Source: Thermohalobaculum sp039033215 (GTDB taxonomy: Bacteria > Pseudomonadota > Alphaproteobacteria > Rhodobacterales > Rhodobacteraceae). From it: a stretch of DNA of 64,000 nucleotides. A program made the position numbers and the translations under genes. Numbering within the stretch: the stretch's first letter is position 1; every line of letters starts with the position of its first letter. The stretch is from positions 1 through 64,000 of the forward strand of contig JBCCDA010000003.1 of NCBI GenBank assembly GCA_039033215.1, read 5' to 3'. Shown piece after piece: positions 51,313-59,847 of this stretch. Under the pieces are notes generated by a model. That model was given only the letters and a program-made list of their open reading frames with translations. It did no database searches and was not told the origin of the DNA.

Positions 51313-51550
51313 GCCCGATCAGCAGGACATGCGCCGCCGCGGCCCAGGGGTTCATGGCATTGATCTTCTGGGCCCCCGGTGTCTCTGTCCAGTCCGAGAG
51401 CGTGTCGAGGACGGAGCCCAAGTCGAAGTTCTCGGCCTGGAACGGGCCGGACTGGGCGTTCTGATCGACCTGCCGGCGCAGCGCGCGGACGAAGAAGCCG
51501 AAGCTTTGAGCATCGTCGACCGTTTGTGCGGCAGCGTAGAGATCACTCAT
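51299..51550 (-). CDS. DUF7660-like small protein between rimM and trmD
   Basis: An 83-residue protein ending NPWAAAAHVLLIGHGHE, with the layout of small DUF7660-type proteins (helical start, FDLGSVLDTLSDW in the middle, a conserved PW near the end). Its start overlaps rimM's stop by eight bases and its end overlaps trmD's start by 14, so the coding is tightly locked into the operon and is very likely real. Function is unknown. Confidence 0.75.
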   Translation of the reverse strand: MSDLYAAAQTVDDAQSFGFFVRALRRQVDQNAQSGPFQAENFDLGSVLDTLSDWTETPGAQKINAMNPWAAAAHVLLIGHGHE

Positions 51551-52046
51551 CGTCCATCTCCGAGAGATCGGCGACGATCCGCCCAGTGCTTAGATCCACG
51601 GTCGGCACGGCGTCGCGGGTGAAGGGGATCATCAGTTCCCGGTCTCCCAGCACATCCAGAACGTCTCCGGCGCCGAAGTCGTGCACACCGCGCACGCGCC
51701 CGAGGGTGGCGCCACCCGTGTCCAAGACAAGAAGTCCAATCAAATCAGCATGATAGTACTCATCGTTCGGCAGCGCGGGCAGACGCTCGCGCGGGGCGTA
51801 GAGGCGGGTGCCCTTCAGCGCTTCGGCGTCCTCGCGGGTCGCGACGCCCGAGAGGCGCCCCGCATAGCCGTCCTTGATTGCCCGGCCGAGCTTCAGGTCG
51901 AAACTGCGCCCGTCCTCGGCTGCCAGCGGAGAGTATTCGGCAATGGCCTCGGGCTCCGCGCAGAAGGACTTGATCCGCACCTCGCCCCGCACGCCGAAGG
52001 CGCCTGCGATGGCGCCGACGCAGACCTGATCCTCCGGTGCTGCCAT
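51543..52046 (-). CDS. rimM: Ribosome maturation factor RimM
   Basis: A 167-residue protein needed for 30S maturation that binds ribosomal protein S19. The N-terminal RimM barrel (VCVGAIAGAFGVRGEVRIKSF) and the C-terminal PRC-barrel (YYHADLIGLLVLDTGGATLGRV) are clear. One base separates it from the SDR stop. Confidence 0.96.
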   Translation of the reverse strand: MAAPEDQVCVGAIAGAFGVRGEVRIKSFCAEPEAIAEYSPLAAEDGRSFDLKLGRAIKDGYAGRLSGVATREDAEALKGTRLYAPRERLPALPNDEYYHADLIGLLVLDTGGATLGRVRGVHDFGAGDVLDVLGDRELMIPFTRDAVPTVDLSTGRIVADLSEMDDE

Positions 52047-52047
52047 G

Positions 52048-52824
<777 letters not shown>

Positions 52825-52828
52825 GGCC

Positions 52829-53254
52829 TTAGCCGGCGGCCTGCTCTTCGGTGGTCTCCTCGGGAGCCGCTTCCTCGGCGGGCGCTTCGGTAGCGGTCTT
52901 GGCGGCCTCTTCGGCGTCGGCGATCTTCTGCGCCTTTTCCTCGGCGCGGGCCTTGGCCTTGTCGCCCGGCTCGGCCTTCTGGGGGTTGTTGCGCTCGGAT
53001 TTCTCTTTCACACCAGCAGCTTCCAGCATACGCGAGATGCGGTCGGTGGGCTGAGCGCCCTTGTCCAGCCAGTGCTGGACCCGCTCCATGTCCATCTTGA
53101 CCCGATCCTCGGAATCCTTTGGCAACAAGGGGTTATAGACCCCCAGCTTCTCGATGTAGCGCCCGTCGCGGGGCATCCGGCTGTCGGCCGCGACAATGCG
53201 GTAGAAGGGCCGTTTCTTGGACCCGCCGCGGGCCAGTCTGATCTTCATTGCCAT
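52829..53254 (-). CDS. rpsP: 30S ribosomal protein S16
   Basis: A 141-residue S16. MAMKIRLARGGSKKRPFYRIV and YIEKLGVYNPLLPKD are highly conserved. Residues ~85-141 are an Ala/Glu-rich extension common in alphaproteobacteria. The start follows AGGAGAAACACC. Confidence 0.97.
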   Translation of the reverse strand: MAMKIRLARGGSKKRPFYRIVAADSRMPRDGRYIEKLGVYNPLLPKDSEDRVKMDMERVQHWLDKGAQPTDRISRMLEAAGVKEKSERNNPQKAEPGDKAKARAEEKAQKIADAEEAAKTATEAPAEEAAPEETTEEQAAG

Positions 53255-53290
53255 GGTGTTTCTCCTTCGTATGGCGAGCGCAAGAGGCGC

Positions 53291-53584
53291 CTATTTCTGC
53301 ATCTGCTTGTGGTGACGGATCACTTCATCGACGATGAAGCGCATGAATTTCTTGGCAAATTCCGGATCGAGGCCCGAGTCGGCACACATGCCCTCAAGCC
53401 GTTTGATCTGGCGTGCCTCGCGGGCGGGGTCGGCCGGGGGCAGCGCGTGCGCGGCCTTCAGGCGCCCCACCGCCTGGGTGCAGCGGAAGCGTTCGGCCAG
53501 CGTGTGGACCAGCACCGCGTCCAGATTGTCGATGGATCTGCGCAGATCCGCGAGGACCTCCTCGGCGCGTTCGGCGTCGCTCAT
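53291..53584 (-). CDS. Chorismate mutase (AroQ type)
   Basis: A 97-residue all-helical chorismate mutase, converting chorismate to prephenate for Phe and Tyr synthesis. LADLRRSIDNLDAVLVHTLAERF carries the first conserved helix and FAKKFMRFIVDEVIRHHKQMQ the last. GGAGGG precedes the ATG. It is the usual neighbour of rpsP in Rhodobacterales. A 66-base repeat array ends 29 bases upstream of its start. Confidence 0.9.
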   Translation of the reverse strand: MSDAERAEEVLADLRRSIDNLDAVLVHTLAERFRCTQAVGRLKAAHALPPADPAREARQIKRLEGMCADSGLDPEFAKKFMRFIVDEVIRHHKQMQK

Positions 53585-53612
53585 GAGACCCTCCGGCGCC
53601 GGGATTCAACCC

Positions 53613-53678
53613 GTATTGCAGGCGTATTGCATCCGTATTGCACGCGTATTGCTCGCGTATTGCAGCTGTATGTACAGA
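53613..53678 (-). repeat. 11-bp-phased repeat array A upstream of chorismate mutase
   Basis: On the minus strand six consecutive 11-base units end in ATAC: five of the form GCNNGCAATAC and one degenerate TCTGTACATAC. Eleven bases is close to one helical turn, so bound proteins would line up on one face. The array lies directly before the chorismate mutase-rpsP transcript, between the last GNAT stop and the ribosome site. A related array is at 46779-46822. Confidence 0.85.
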
Positions 53679-53687
53679 AAGTCGACA

Positions 53688-54197
53688 TCAGCACGCCTCC
53701 GGTCCGGGGTGGCGGTAGACAAGATCGTCCGGGTCGCAGCCTTCGGCGTCCGGATCCAGACGCGCACCACATCGTTCGGCCACACGAGCGGAGGCCGTGT
53801 TCTCGGGGTCGATGTAGCTGACGGCGCCGGTCCAGCCGAGTTCGCGGTACGCCCAGGCGCGGGAGGCGACGGCGGCCTCGGTGGCATAGCCCTTGCCCTC
53901 GTGCCCCTCGAACAGCATCCAGCCGATCTCCCGCTCGGGCCAGGTGTGGGGGTACCACGGGCCCACGAGGCCCAGCGCCGTGTCGTCGTCCTTCGGCGTC
54001 ACGGCAAACATGCCATAGCCGCGGAGGTCCCAGTGACCGAGTTCGGTGTAGAAGAACCTCCAACCTTCACGCAGCGTCGCCGTGGGCGCACCCATGTACT
54101 TGGCCCGGCCAGCCATGAAGAAGCGCGCATAGGCCTCGCCGTCCCGTTCGGCCGGGCGGCGAAGGCGCAGGCGGTCGGTTTCAAGCACCGGGTTCAT
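53688..54197 (-). CDS. GNAT acetyltransferase, RimJ/RimL type (fourth of four)
   Basis: A 169-residue N-acetyltransferase. RLRLRRPAERDGEAYARFF is the family start, and the acetyl-CoA loop is in EGHEGKGYATEAAVASRAW. It is the last of four tandem paralogues after ffh, linked to the third by an ATGA overlap. Members acetylate protein N-termini, amino acids or drugs; target unknown. Confidence 0.9.
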   Translation of the reverse strand: MNPVLETDRLRLRRPAERDGEAYARFFMAGRAKYMGAPTATLREGWRFFYTELGHWDLRGYGMFAVTPKDDDTALGLVGPWYPHTWPEREIGWMLFEGHEGKGYATEAAVASRAWAYRELGWTGAVSYIDPENTASARVAERCGARLDPDAEGCDPDDLVYRHPGPEAC

Positions 54198-54715
54198 GCG
54201 GCGCTCCTGTCCGGACGCGGCAGCGCGAAGACATCGCGTGTCACGCCGTCGGGGAAGGTCTCGCGCGCAATCTGCGAGCCGCCAAGACGTTCAGCCAAGC
54301 GGCGCGCAGGCAGATTCTCATCACGCATGTGCGTCTCGACGACCGGCCACCCCAGCGTGTCATAGGCCCAGGTCAGAACCGCCAGGCTCGCCTCCGTCGC
54401 AAAGCCGGTGCCTCGCGCTGCAGGCATCAGCCACCATGTCAGCTCGTGACGCGGCCAGTCCGACGGATGCTTGATGCCGGTACCGCCCACGAAGTCGCCG
54501 GTGTCACGACGATGCAGCAGGAACATGCCGAAGCCATTGTGCTGCCACTCCGCTATGTCCCGGGCGAGGATGCCTTCGACCTCTTCTGCCGGGCGCGGGG
54601 CGCGGTAGCCGCCCAGCTGATCGTTTGGGATATCGTAGAACGCCTGATAGGCGCCCAGGTCGTCCGCCGTGGCCACCCGCAACACGAGGCGGCTTGTCTC
54701 GATCGCGGGGATCAT
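54194..54715 (-). CDS. GNAT acetyltransferase (third of four)
   Basis: A 173-residue acetyltransferase: TSRLVLRVATADDLGAYQAF at the start, the acetyl-CoA loop in MPAARGTGFATEASLAVLTWAY, and NLPARRLAERLGG near the end. ATG 54715 is fixed by the ATGA overlap with the preceding gene; a long upstream extension is shadow. It is the most divergent of the four copies. Confidence 0.9.
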   Translation of the reverse strand: MIPAIETSRLVLRVATADDLGAYQAFYDIPNDQLGGYRAPRPAEEVEGILARDIAEWQHNGFGMFLLHRRDTGDFVGGTGIKHPSDWPRHELTWWLMPAARGTGFATEASLAVLTWAYDTLGWPVVETHMRDENLPARRLAERLGGSQIARETFPDGVTRDVFALPRPDRSAA

Positions 54716-55227
54716 GCGTCGCCCCCGGGACCGGCGTGGCGCATGACATCCATCAGGCCATAACGCACATGGGTGTACTCGCCGTCTTGGGTGGCGCCCA
54801 GCCGTTCGGCGACCCGGCGCGAGCCGTGATTTTCCTTGGCCACGAGGCTGATCGCGGTGGTCCAGCCGAGCGTCCCGTAGGCGTAGTCGAGACAGGCCTG
54901 GCCGGCCTCGGTGGCATAGCCCTTGCCCTCGAACCCGTTCATCAGATCCCAGCCGATCTCGGCCTCTGGCCAACCGTGCGGGTTCCACGGGCCGATCACA
55001 CCTACCAGCGCGCCGGTCGTCTTCTCGGTCACGGCAAATCGGCCGTAGCCGCGCAGCCCCCAGTGCCCGATCTCGCCCGCAAGGAACCGCCATGTCGTCT
55101 CGGCATCCACCGGGCCACCAACGAACCGCGCCCTGTCCGATCCGAAGAAATCGCACATCGGCGCGAACGCCTCGGGCCCAAGCGGACCCAGGCGCAGGCG
55201 TTCGGTCTCGATCACCGGGGCCATCAT
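54712..55227 (-). CDS. GNAT acetyltransferase (second of four)
   Basis: A 171-residue acetyltransferase. Start TERLRLGPLGPEAFAPMC, acetyl-CoA loop NGFEGKGYATEAGQACLDYAY, and NHGSRRVAERLGA. Its resemblance to the 53688-54197 protein (shared LRGYGMFAV/LRGYGRFAV block) points to duplication. Start at 55227 or 55224; overlaps the first copy by ATGA. Confidence 0.9.
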   Translation of the reverse strand: MMAPVIETERLRLGPLGPEAFAPMCDFFGSDRARFVGGPVDAETTWRFLAGEIGHWGLRGYGRFAVTEKTTGALVGVIGPWNPHGWPEAEIGWDLMNGFEGKGYATEAGQACLDYAYGTLGWTTAISLVAKENHGSRRVAERLGATQDGEYTHVRYGLMDVMRHAGPGGDA

Positions 55228-55784
55228 GCGGCCACACCGTGGCGCCAGATGTTGCCGCCCAGTCGCTGGCTGGCGACAGGGTCGATCCGGGCGCCCAGGC
55301 GGGCCGCCAGCGCATTTGACGGCGCGTTGTCAGTACGCACGCAGCTGACGAACGTGGGCAACAGCGTCAGGGCCCAGTCGCGGATCACCGTCGCGGCCTC
55401 GGAGGCATAGCCCTGGCCGCGTGCTTCCTGAGCCAGGAACCAGCCAAGCTCGGGTTCTTCGTCGTCCCACTCGTAGCCAACGAAGACAAAGCCGAGGCCC
55501 GCGCCGTCTTCCCGCCGGACCAGCACGAACGGCCCGTGCCCATGCAGCAGCCAGCAGGCCACGTGCCCGCAGAAGTCGTACCAGGCCTCTTCGGGTTTGG
55601 CAGGTCCGCCAATGAACTCACAGCCGGGTTCGGTGCAGATCCGCAGCCAAAGAGCAAAATCGTGGGTGTCGGGCGCGCGCAGGGTCAGCCGCTCGGTCTC
55701 GAAGACCGGCAGCACGGCGCGATGCCGTTCGGCTGCCTTGGCGGCAGCGCCCTCAGGGGGCACGGTGCAGCGCGCGAGGGTCAT
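55224..55784 (-). CDS. GNAT acetyltransferase (first of four)
   Basis: A 186-residue acetyltransferase with TERLTLRAPDTHDFALWLRI, the acetyl-CoA loop AQEARGQGYASEAATVIRDWAL and NAPSNALAARLGA. Its start overlaps the ffh stop by four bases (ATGA), so translation of the whole GNAT set is coupled to ffh. Confidence 0.9.
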   Translation of the reverse strand: MTLARCTVPPEGAAAKAAERHRAVLPVFETERLTLRAPDTHDFALWLRICTEPGCEFIGGPAKPEEAWYDFCGHVACWLLHGHGPFVLVRREDGAGLGFVFVGYEWDDEEPELGWFLAQEARGQGYASEAATVIRDWALTLLPTFVSCVRTDNAPSNALAARLGARIDPVASQRLGGNIWRHGVAA

Positions 55785-57271
55785 TTTTTCTTGCCAAATC
55801 CGCCAAGTCCCGGGGGCAGCGCGGGGCCACCAAGACCCGGCAGCCCACCCGGCATGCCCCCCGGCGGCAGTGCGGGACCAGCACCAGGCATGCCGCCCAT
55901 GCCCGGGGGCATTCCGCCACCCTTGCCCATCATGGCACCCATCATGGACTGCAGCCCGCGTTTGCCGCCCTTGCCCAACTTCTTCATCATGTCGGCCATC
56001 TGGCGGTGCATCTTCAGGAGACGATTGACGTCCTGCACCTCGAGCCCCGCGCCCTTGGCCACGCGCTCCTTGCGGCTGGCCTTCATGAGGTCGGGCTTGC
56101 GACGTTCTTCCTTGGTCATGGACTGGATGATCGCGATCTGGCGCTTGAGCACCTTGTCGTCCATCCCGGCATCGTTCATCTGCTTCTGCATCTTGCCCAT
56201 GCCCGGCAGCATGGACATGATCCCGCCCATACCGCCCATCTTGAGCATCTGCTCCAGCTGGCTTTGCAGATCGTTCATGTCGAAGCGGCCCTTCTGGAAC
56301 CGCTTCATCATGCGCTCGGCTTCCTGGGCCTCGATCGTCTCCTGGGCCTTCTCGACCAGGCTGACGATGTCGCCCATGCCTAGGATCCGGCCCGCGACGC
56401 GTTCGGCGTGGAATTCCTCGAGCGCGTCCATTTTCTCGCCGAGGCCGACGAACTTGATGGGCTTGCCCGTGACGGCCCGCATCGACAGCGCCGCACCCCC
56501 GCGGCCGTCACCGTCCATCCGGGTCAGGATCACGCCGGAGATGCCGATGCGGCCATCGAAGTTCTCGGCCGTGTTGACCGCGTCCTGACCGGTGAGGCCG
56601 TCGACAACCAGCAGCGTCTCGTTGGGGTTGGCGAAGTCGCGAACTTCCTCGACCTCGGCCATCAGCTCGTCATCGATGGAGAGCCGCCCGGCGGTATCCA
56701 GCATCACGACGTCATAGCCACCAAAGGTCGCCTGCTGTTTGGCGCGCTTGGCGATCTGAACAGGCGTCTGGCCGGCCTGGATCGGCAACGTGTCGACCGA
56801 GATCTGGGTGCCGAGGACCTTGAGCTGCTCCATCGCCGCGGGGCGGCGGGTGTCGAGCGAGGCCATCAGCACCCGCTTGCCCTCACGCTCGGTCAGGCGC
56901 TTGGCGAGCTTGCCGGTCGTCGTGGTCTTGCCGGAGCCCTGAAGGCCGACCATCAGGATCGTTGCGGGCGGGCTGTCGATCTTCAGCTTGCCGGGGTCGG
57001 GATTCTCGCCTGCCAGCACATGGATGAGCGCATCATGGACGATCTTCACGACCATCTGGCCGGGGGTGACCGACTTCAGGACCGACTGGCCGGTCGCCTG
57101 CTCGGTCACGCTCTTGATGAAGTCGCGGGCAACGGGCAGGGAGACATCGGCCTCCAGCAGCGCCACGCGAACCTCGCGCATCGCCGTCTTCACATCGTCT
57201 TCCGTCAGCGCGCCCTTGCCCGTGAGACGGGTGAGCACACCGGAGAGACGGTCTGACAGCGTTTCGAACAT
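55781..57271 (-). CDS. ffh: Signal recognition particle protein Ffh
   Basis: A 496-residue GTPase that targets membrane proteins with 4.5S RNA. The N domain starts MFETLSDRLSGVLTRL, the G domain has GLQGSGKTTTTGKLA, DTAGR and TRMDGDGRGG, and the M domain is Met-rich and ends in a Gly/Pro/Met tail. ATG 57271 follows GGAAGGACACTTG; an ATG at 57286 is a less likely start. The RNA component is not seen in the window. Confidence 0.97.
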   Translation of the reverse strand: MFETLSDRLSGVLTRLTGKGALTEDDVKTAMREVRVALLEADVSLPVARDFIKSVTEQATGQSVLKSVTPGQMVVKIVHDALIHVLAGENPDPGKLKIDSPPATILMVGLQGSGKTTTTGKLAKRLTEREGKRVLMASLDTRRPAAMEQLKVLGTQISVDTLPIQAGQTPVQIAKRAKQQATFGGYDVVMLDTAGRLSIDDELMAEVEEVRDFANPNETLLVVDGLTGQDAVNTAENFDGRIGISGVILTRMDGDGRGGAALSMRAVTGKPIKFVGLGEKMDALEEFHAERVAGRILGMGDIVSLVEKAQETIEAQEAERMMKRFQKGRFDMNDLQSQLEQMLKMGGMGGIMSMLPGMGKMQKQMNDAGMDDKVLKRQIAIIQSMTKEERRKPDLMKASRKERVAKGAGLEVQDVNRLLKMHRQMADMMKKLGKGGKRGLQSMMGAMMGKGGGMPPGMGGMPGAGPALPPGGMPGGLPGLGGPALPPGLGGFGKKK

Positions 57272-57452
57272 CAAGTGTCCTTCCATCGCCGCGCCGTCGC
57301 GCGGCCTGCCTCCGAAACGATAATCGCGCCGGTGGGCGCAACGCGCTGACCGACGGCGATCCCGGAACACGCCCGGGACCGGAAGCATCTGAACTTCCGG
57401 ATTGGACGCGCGGTTACCGCCCTGCTGCGAAAAAGTCAACGCCCGCCCAAAC

Positions 57453-57466
57453 TTGATCGAGATCAA
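57453..57466. promoter_or_regulatory. FNR/FnrL box upstream of uspA
   Basis: TTGATCGAGATCAA is a perfect match to the FNR consensus TTGAT-N4-ATCAA and a full palindrome. Its centre is 59 bases before the uspA ATG, so activation from the usual -41.5 position would place the transcript start near 57501. It predicts induction under oxygen limitation. Confidence 0.75.
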
Positions 57467-57518
57467 GGCGGGGTCAAAAAAGGACGCTCAGGGTTCCTTA
57501 AAATTAAGGATTTCCCAG

Positions 57519-57914
57519 ATGTTTGCAGACCTATTGGTTCCCATCGAACTTGAACACGGCCATGCCAGCATCCGCGCCATGCTCGAAGCCTGCCGGATCG
57601 CAAAAAACGACGGCGCGCGCCTCTCGGTACTCAACGTTTACAACGCAATAGATGGCGACGGAACACTGTCGCAGAGCGCGCGTCAGCAGGATCTCGCGGC
57701 CTTTGCCAGCGAGTGTGCGGGCGAGCTGGAGATATCCGCGCGGGTCATGCCCGGGAGTTCGGTCACCAAGGCCATCCTGGAGGCGATACGCGAACATGGG
57801 CACGATCTTGTGGTCATGGCCTCGCACAACCCGGCAATGACGGACTACCTGATCGGCTCCACCGCCAGCCACGTCGCGCTGCACGCACCATGTTCCGTGC
57901 TGGTGGTCCGTTAG
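57519..57914 (+). CDS. Universal stress protein, UspA family
   Basis: A 131-residue single UspA domain. MFADLLVPIELEHGHAS starts the fold, and VVMASHNPAMTDYLIGSTASHVALHAPCSVLVVR is the nucleotide-loop end. AAGGA stands before ATG 57519; the in-frame upstream stretch spans the FNR box and is rejected. Divergent from ffh and 43 bases before trhO, so both are probably induced together at low oxygen. Confidence 0.9.
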   Translation: MFADLLVPIELEHGHASIRAMLEACRIAKNDGARLSVLNVYNAIDGDGTLSQSARQQDLAAFASECAGELEISARVMPGSSVTKAILEAIREHGHDLVVMASHNPAMTDYLIGSTASHVALHAPCSVLVVR

Positions 57915-57957
57915 GGGCAGATTGCAGGCCCAGGCCCGGTGGCTTATGGAGCGGGCC

Positions 57958-58851
57958 ATGACCTTTGTGATCGCAGCCCTCTATCGGTTCACACCGCTCG
58001 ATGACCCAGCGGCGTTGAAGACGCCTCTGGCTGCGGTGGCGTGCGGCGCGGGGGTGAAAGGCTCGATCCTGCTGGCGCCCGAGGGCATCAACGGCACCAT
58101 CGCCGGGCCCCGAACGGCGGTCGACACGGTCCTGGCCCATATCCAGGCGTTGCCGGGGTGTGAGGGGCTGGAGTGGAAGGAAGCCCAGGCCGAGCAGATG
58201 CCCTTCCGCAAGCTCAAGGTCCGGCTGAAACGCGAGATCGTGACCCTGGGGCAGCCCGCCGATCCGACCGCGCGTGTGGGTACCTACGTGGCGCCGGAGG
58301 ATTGGAACGCGGTCGTGCGCGACCCCGGCACCGTGGTGATCGATACGCGCAACGACTACGAAGTTGCGATCGGCCGGTTCGACGGGGCGGTGGACCCCGA
58401 GACCGCCAGCTTCCGCGAGTTCCCGCAGTGGTGGGAGGCGAATCGTGAGCGTCTCTCCGGCAAGCGGGTCGCGATGTACTGCACAGGCGGCATTCGCTGC
58501 GAGAAGGCATCGTCCTGGCTGCTGGGTCAGGGCGTTCCCGAGGTGCTGCACCTCAAGGGCGGCATTCTGAAGTATCTCGAGAAGGTGCCGGAAACCGACA
58601 GTACCTGGGACGGCGCCTGCTATGTCTTTGACGACAGGGTGTCCGTGGAACACGGGCTGACCGAGGGATCGCACAGCATGTGTCATGCCTGCGGCCGCCC
58701 CGTCGCACCGGAAGATCTCAAGCACCCTGCGTATCGTCAGGGCGTCAGCTGCCCGGCCTGCATTGACCTCTATTCGGATGCAGATCGCGCGCGGTTCGCG
58801 GAACGCCAGCGCCAGATCGAGCTGTCCAAGGCGCGCGCGCGCGACGGTTGA
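57958..58851 (+). CDS. trhO: tRNA uridine hydroxylase, rhodanese family
   Basis: A 297-residue TrhO/YceA protein that hydroxylates U34 of tRNAs using O2. The N-terminal domain (VKGSILLAPEGINGTIAG) and the rhodanese domain with catalytic loop YCTGGIRCEKAS (C175, second Cys 181) are typical. A C-terminal zinc-type set, CHACGRPV and CPAC, is present. ATG 57958 gives the family N-terminus; its stop lies within the FNR-like box of the next gene. Confidence 0.93.
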   Translation: MTFVIAALYRFTPLDDPAALKTPLAAVACGAGVKGSILLAPEGINGTIAGPRTAVDTVLAHIQALPGCEGLEWKEAQAEQMPFRKLKVRLKREIVTLGQPADPTARVGTYVAPEDWNAVVRDPGTVVIDTRNDYEVAIGRFDGAVDPETASFREFPQWWEANRERLSGKRVAMYCTGGIRCEKASSWLLGQGVPEVLHLKGGILKYLEKVPETDSTWDGACYVFDDRVSVEHGLTEGSHSMCHACGRPVAPEDLKHPAYRQGVSCPACIDLYSDADRARFAERQRQIELSKARARDG

Positions 58852-58861
58852 CCTGGGTCAA
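58848..58861. promoter_or_regulatory. FNR/Dnr-like box overlapping the trhO stop
   Basis: TTGACCTGGGTCAA is a perfect palindrome of the FNR/Crp family form TTGAC-N4-GTCAA. It includes the trhO stop codon and is centred 75 bases before the hsp20 ATG. It differs from the TTGAT form at 57453, so another member of the family, such as a nitric-oxide regulator, may read it. Confidence 0.55.
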
Positions 58862-58929
58862 TGCTCCGGCGTCGACGCGGTTTAATCCTCATCCCATCGG
58901 TTCAGAACGGAGAGGAGGAGGAAACCGTT

Positions 58930-59346
58930 ATGGTCGAGCAATCGCATACTGCCGGCTTCTGGCCATCGCTGTACGAGCCCTTCCGCGCATTGGGGACGAA
59001 GGTGGCGGATTTCTTCGCACCCGCCTCGGAAGCGGGATCGGACGAGGACGCCTATCGGATCGACCTGGAGCTTCCCGGTGTCGAAGAAGCAGACATAGAC
59101 ATCTCGGTCGCCGACAACGTGCTGACGGTGAAGGGCGAGAAGCGCACCACGCGTGAGGAAACCAAGGGCGCTGTCTACTTCTGCGAGCGCCAGTATGGCT
59201 CGTTCCAGCGGTCGTTCCGGCTGCCTGGCGATGCCAACGGCAGCGCGGTGGATGCGACATTCCGGAACGGCGTGCTGACGCTGAGCGTGCCGCGGCTGAA
59301 ACCCGAGCAACCGAAGGCCACCAAGGTCCAGATTCGCAGCGGCTAG
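58930..59346 (+). CDS. Small heat shock protein, Hsp20 family
   Basis: A 138-residue alpha-crystallin-domain chaperone that holds unfolding proteins. YRIDLELPGVEEADIDISV opens the domain and RNGVLTLSVPRLK is the A-x-x-x-n-GVL closing motif. GGAGAGGAGGAGG before ATG 58930 is a very strong ribosome site. Possibly controlled by the box at 58848. Confidence 0.92.
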   Translation: MVEQSHTAGFWPSLYEPFRALGTKVADFFAPASEAGSDEDAYRIDLELPGVEEADIDISVADNVLTVKGEKRTTREETKGAVYFCERQYGSFQRSFRLPGDANGSAVDATFRNGVLTLSVPRLKPEQPKATKVQIRSG

Positions 59347-59353
59347 ATCCCGA

Positions 59354-59374
59354 CCCGGCGCGGCCCGCGCCGGG
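59354..59374 (+). terminator. GC hairpin after hsp20
   Basis: CCCGGCGCG-GCC-CGCGCCGGG is a perfect nine-bp stem eight bases after the hsp20 stop. No T-run follows and the DksA-like gene continues on the same strand, so partial read-through is likely. Confidence 0.6.
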
Positions 59375-59405
59375 CTGCGCCCAACAACACACAAAGGAGG
59401 ATCCC

Positions 59406-59717
59406 ATGACACCCGAGGCCGCGAAGGAACACCTGCTCGCCCGTCGTGCCGAACTGGACGCGAAGTTGCATAAAATCGAGGCATCGCTGGACCAGGAGCC
59501 GTCGAAAGACTTCGAGGACCGCGCCACAGAGCGTGAGGACGACGAGGTCAAGGAGGGCCTGGGCAATGCCGGGCTGCTCGAGATCCGCCAGATCGACGCG
59601 GCACTTGGGCGGATCGAGGACGGCGTCTATGGCGAGTGCGCGAGATGCGGCAACATGATTTCGCCAGATCGGCTGGCAGTTGTCCCGACGACCGCGTTCT
59701 GCCGGAACTGCGCCTGA
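59406..59717 (+). CDS. TraR/DksA-family zinc-finger protein
   Basis: A 103-residue protein with a coiled N-terminal half and a C-terminal four-cysteine zinc finger (ECARCGNMI ... FCRNCA). It is shorter than DksA (~150) and resembles the small stress-linked DksA/TraR proteins that bind the RNA polymerase secondary channel. AAAGGAGG precedes the ATG. It follows hsp20 in the stress block. Confidence 0.9.
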   Translation: MTPEAAKEHLLARRAELDAKLHKIEASLDQEPSKDFEDRATEREDDEVKEGLGNAGLLEIRQIDAALGRIEDGVYGECARCGNMISPDRLAVVPTTAFCRNCA

Positions 59718-59847
59718 TGCGCTGATCTCACGTTGTGAGGTAACCGGGCGACCGGCCCAGCGCTGGTCGGTTGCGTTGGCTGCTGCCCTGAACGACCGTT
59801 CCCAAAACGACTGAGTTTGTTCTGCGGGAGGCCGGCTTGGCTGCAGC

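Noticed and set aside
53613..53678. CRISPR-like array
   Set aside because: Units of 11 bases are contiguous with no spacers, and no cas genes are present; it is a tandem phased repeat.
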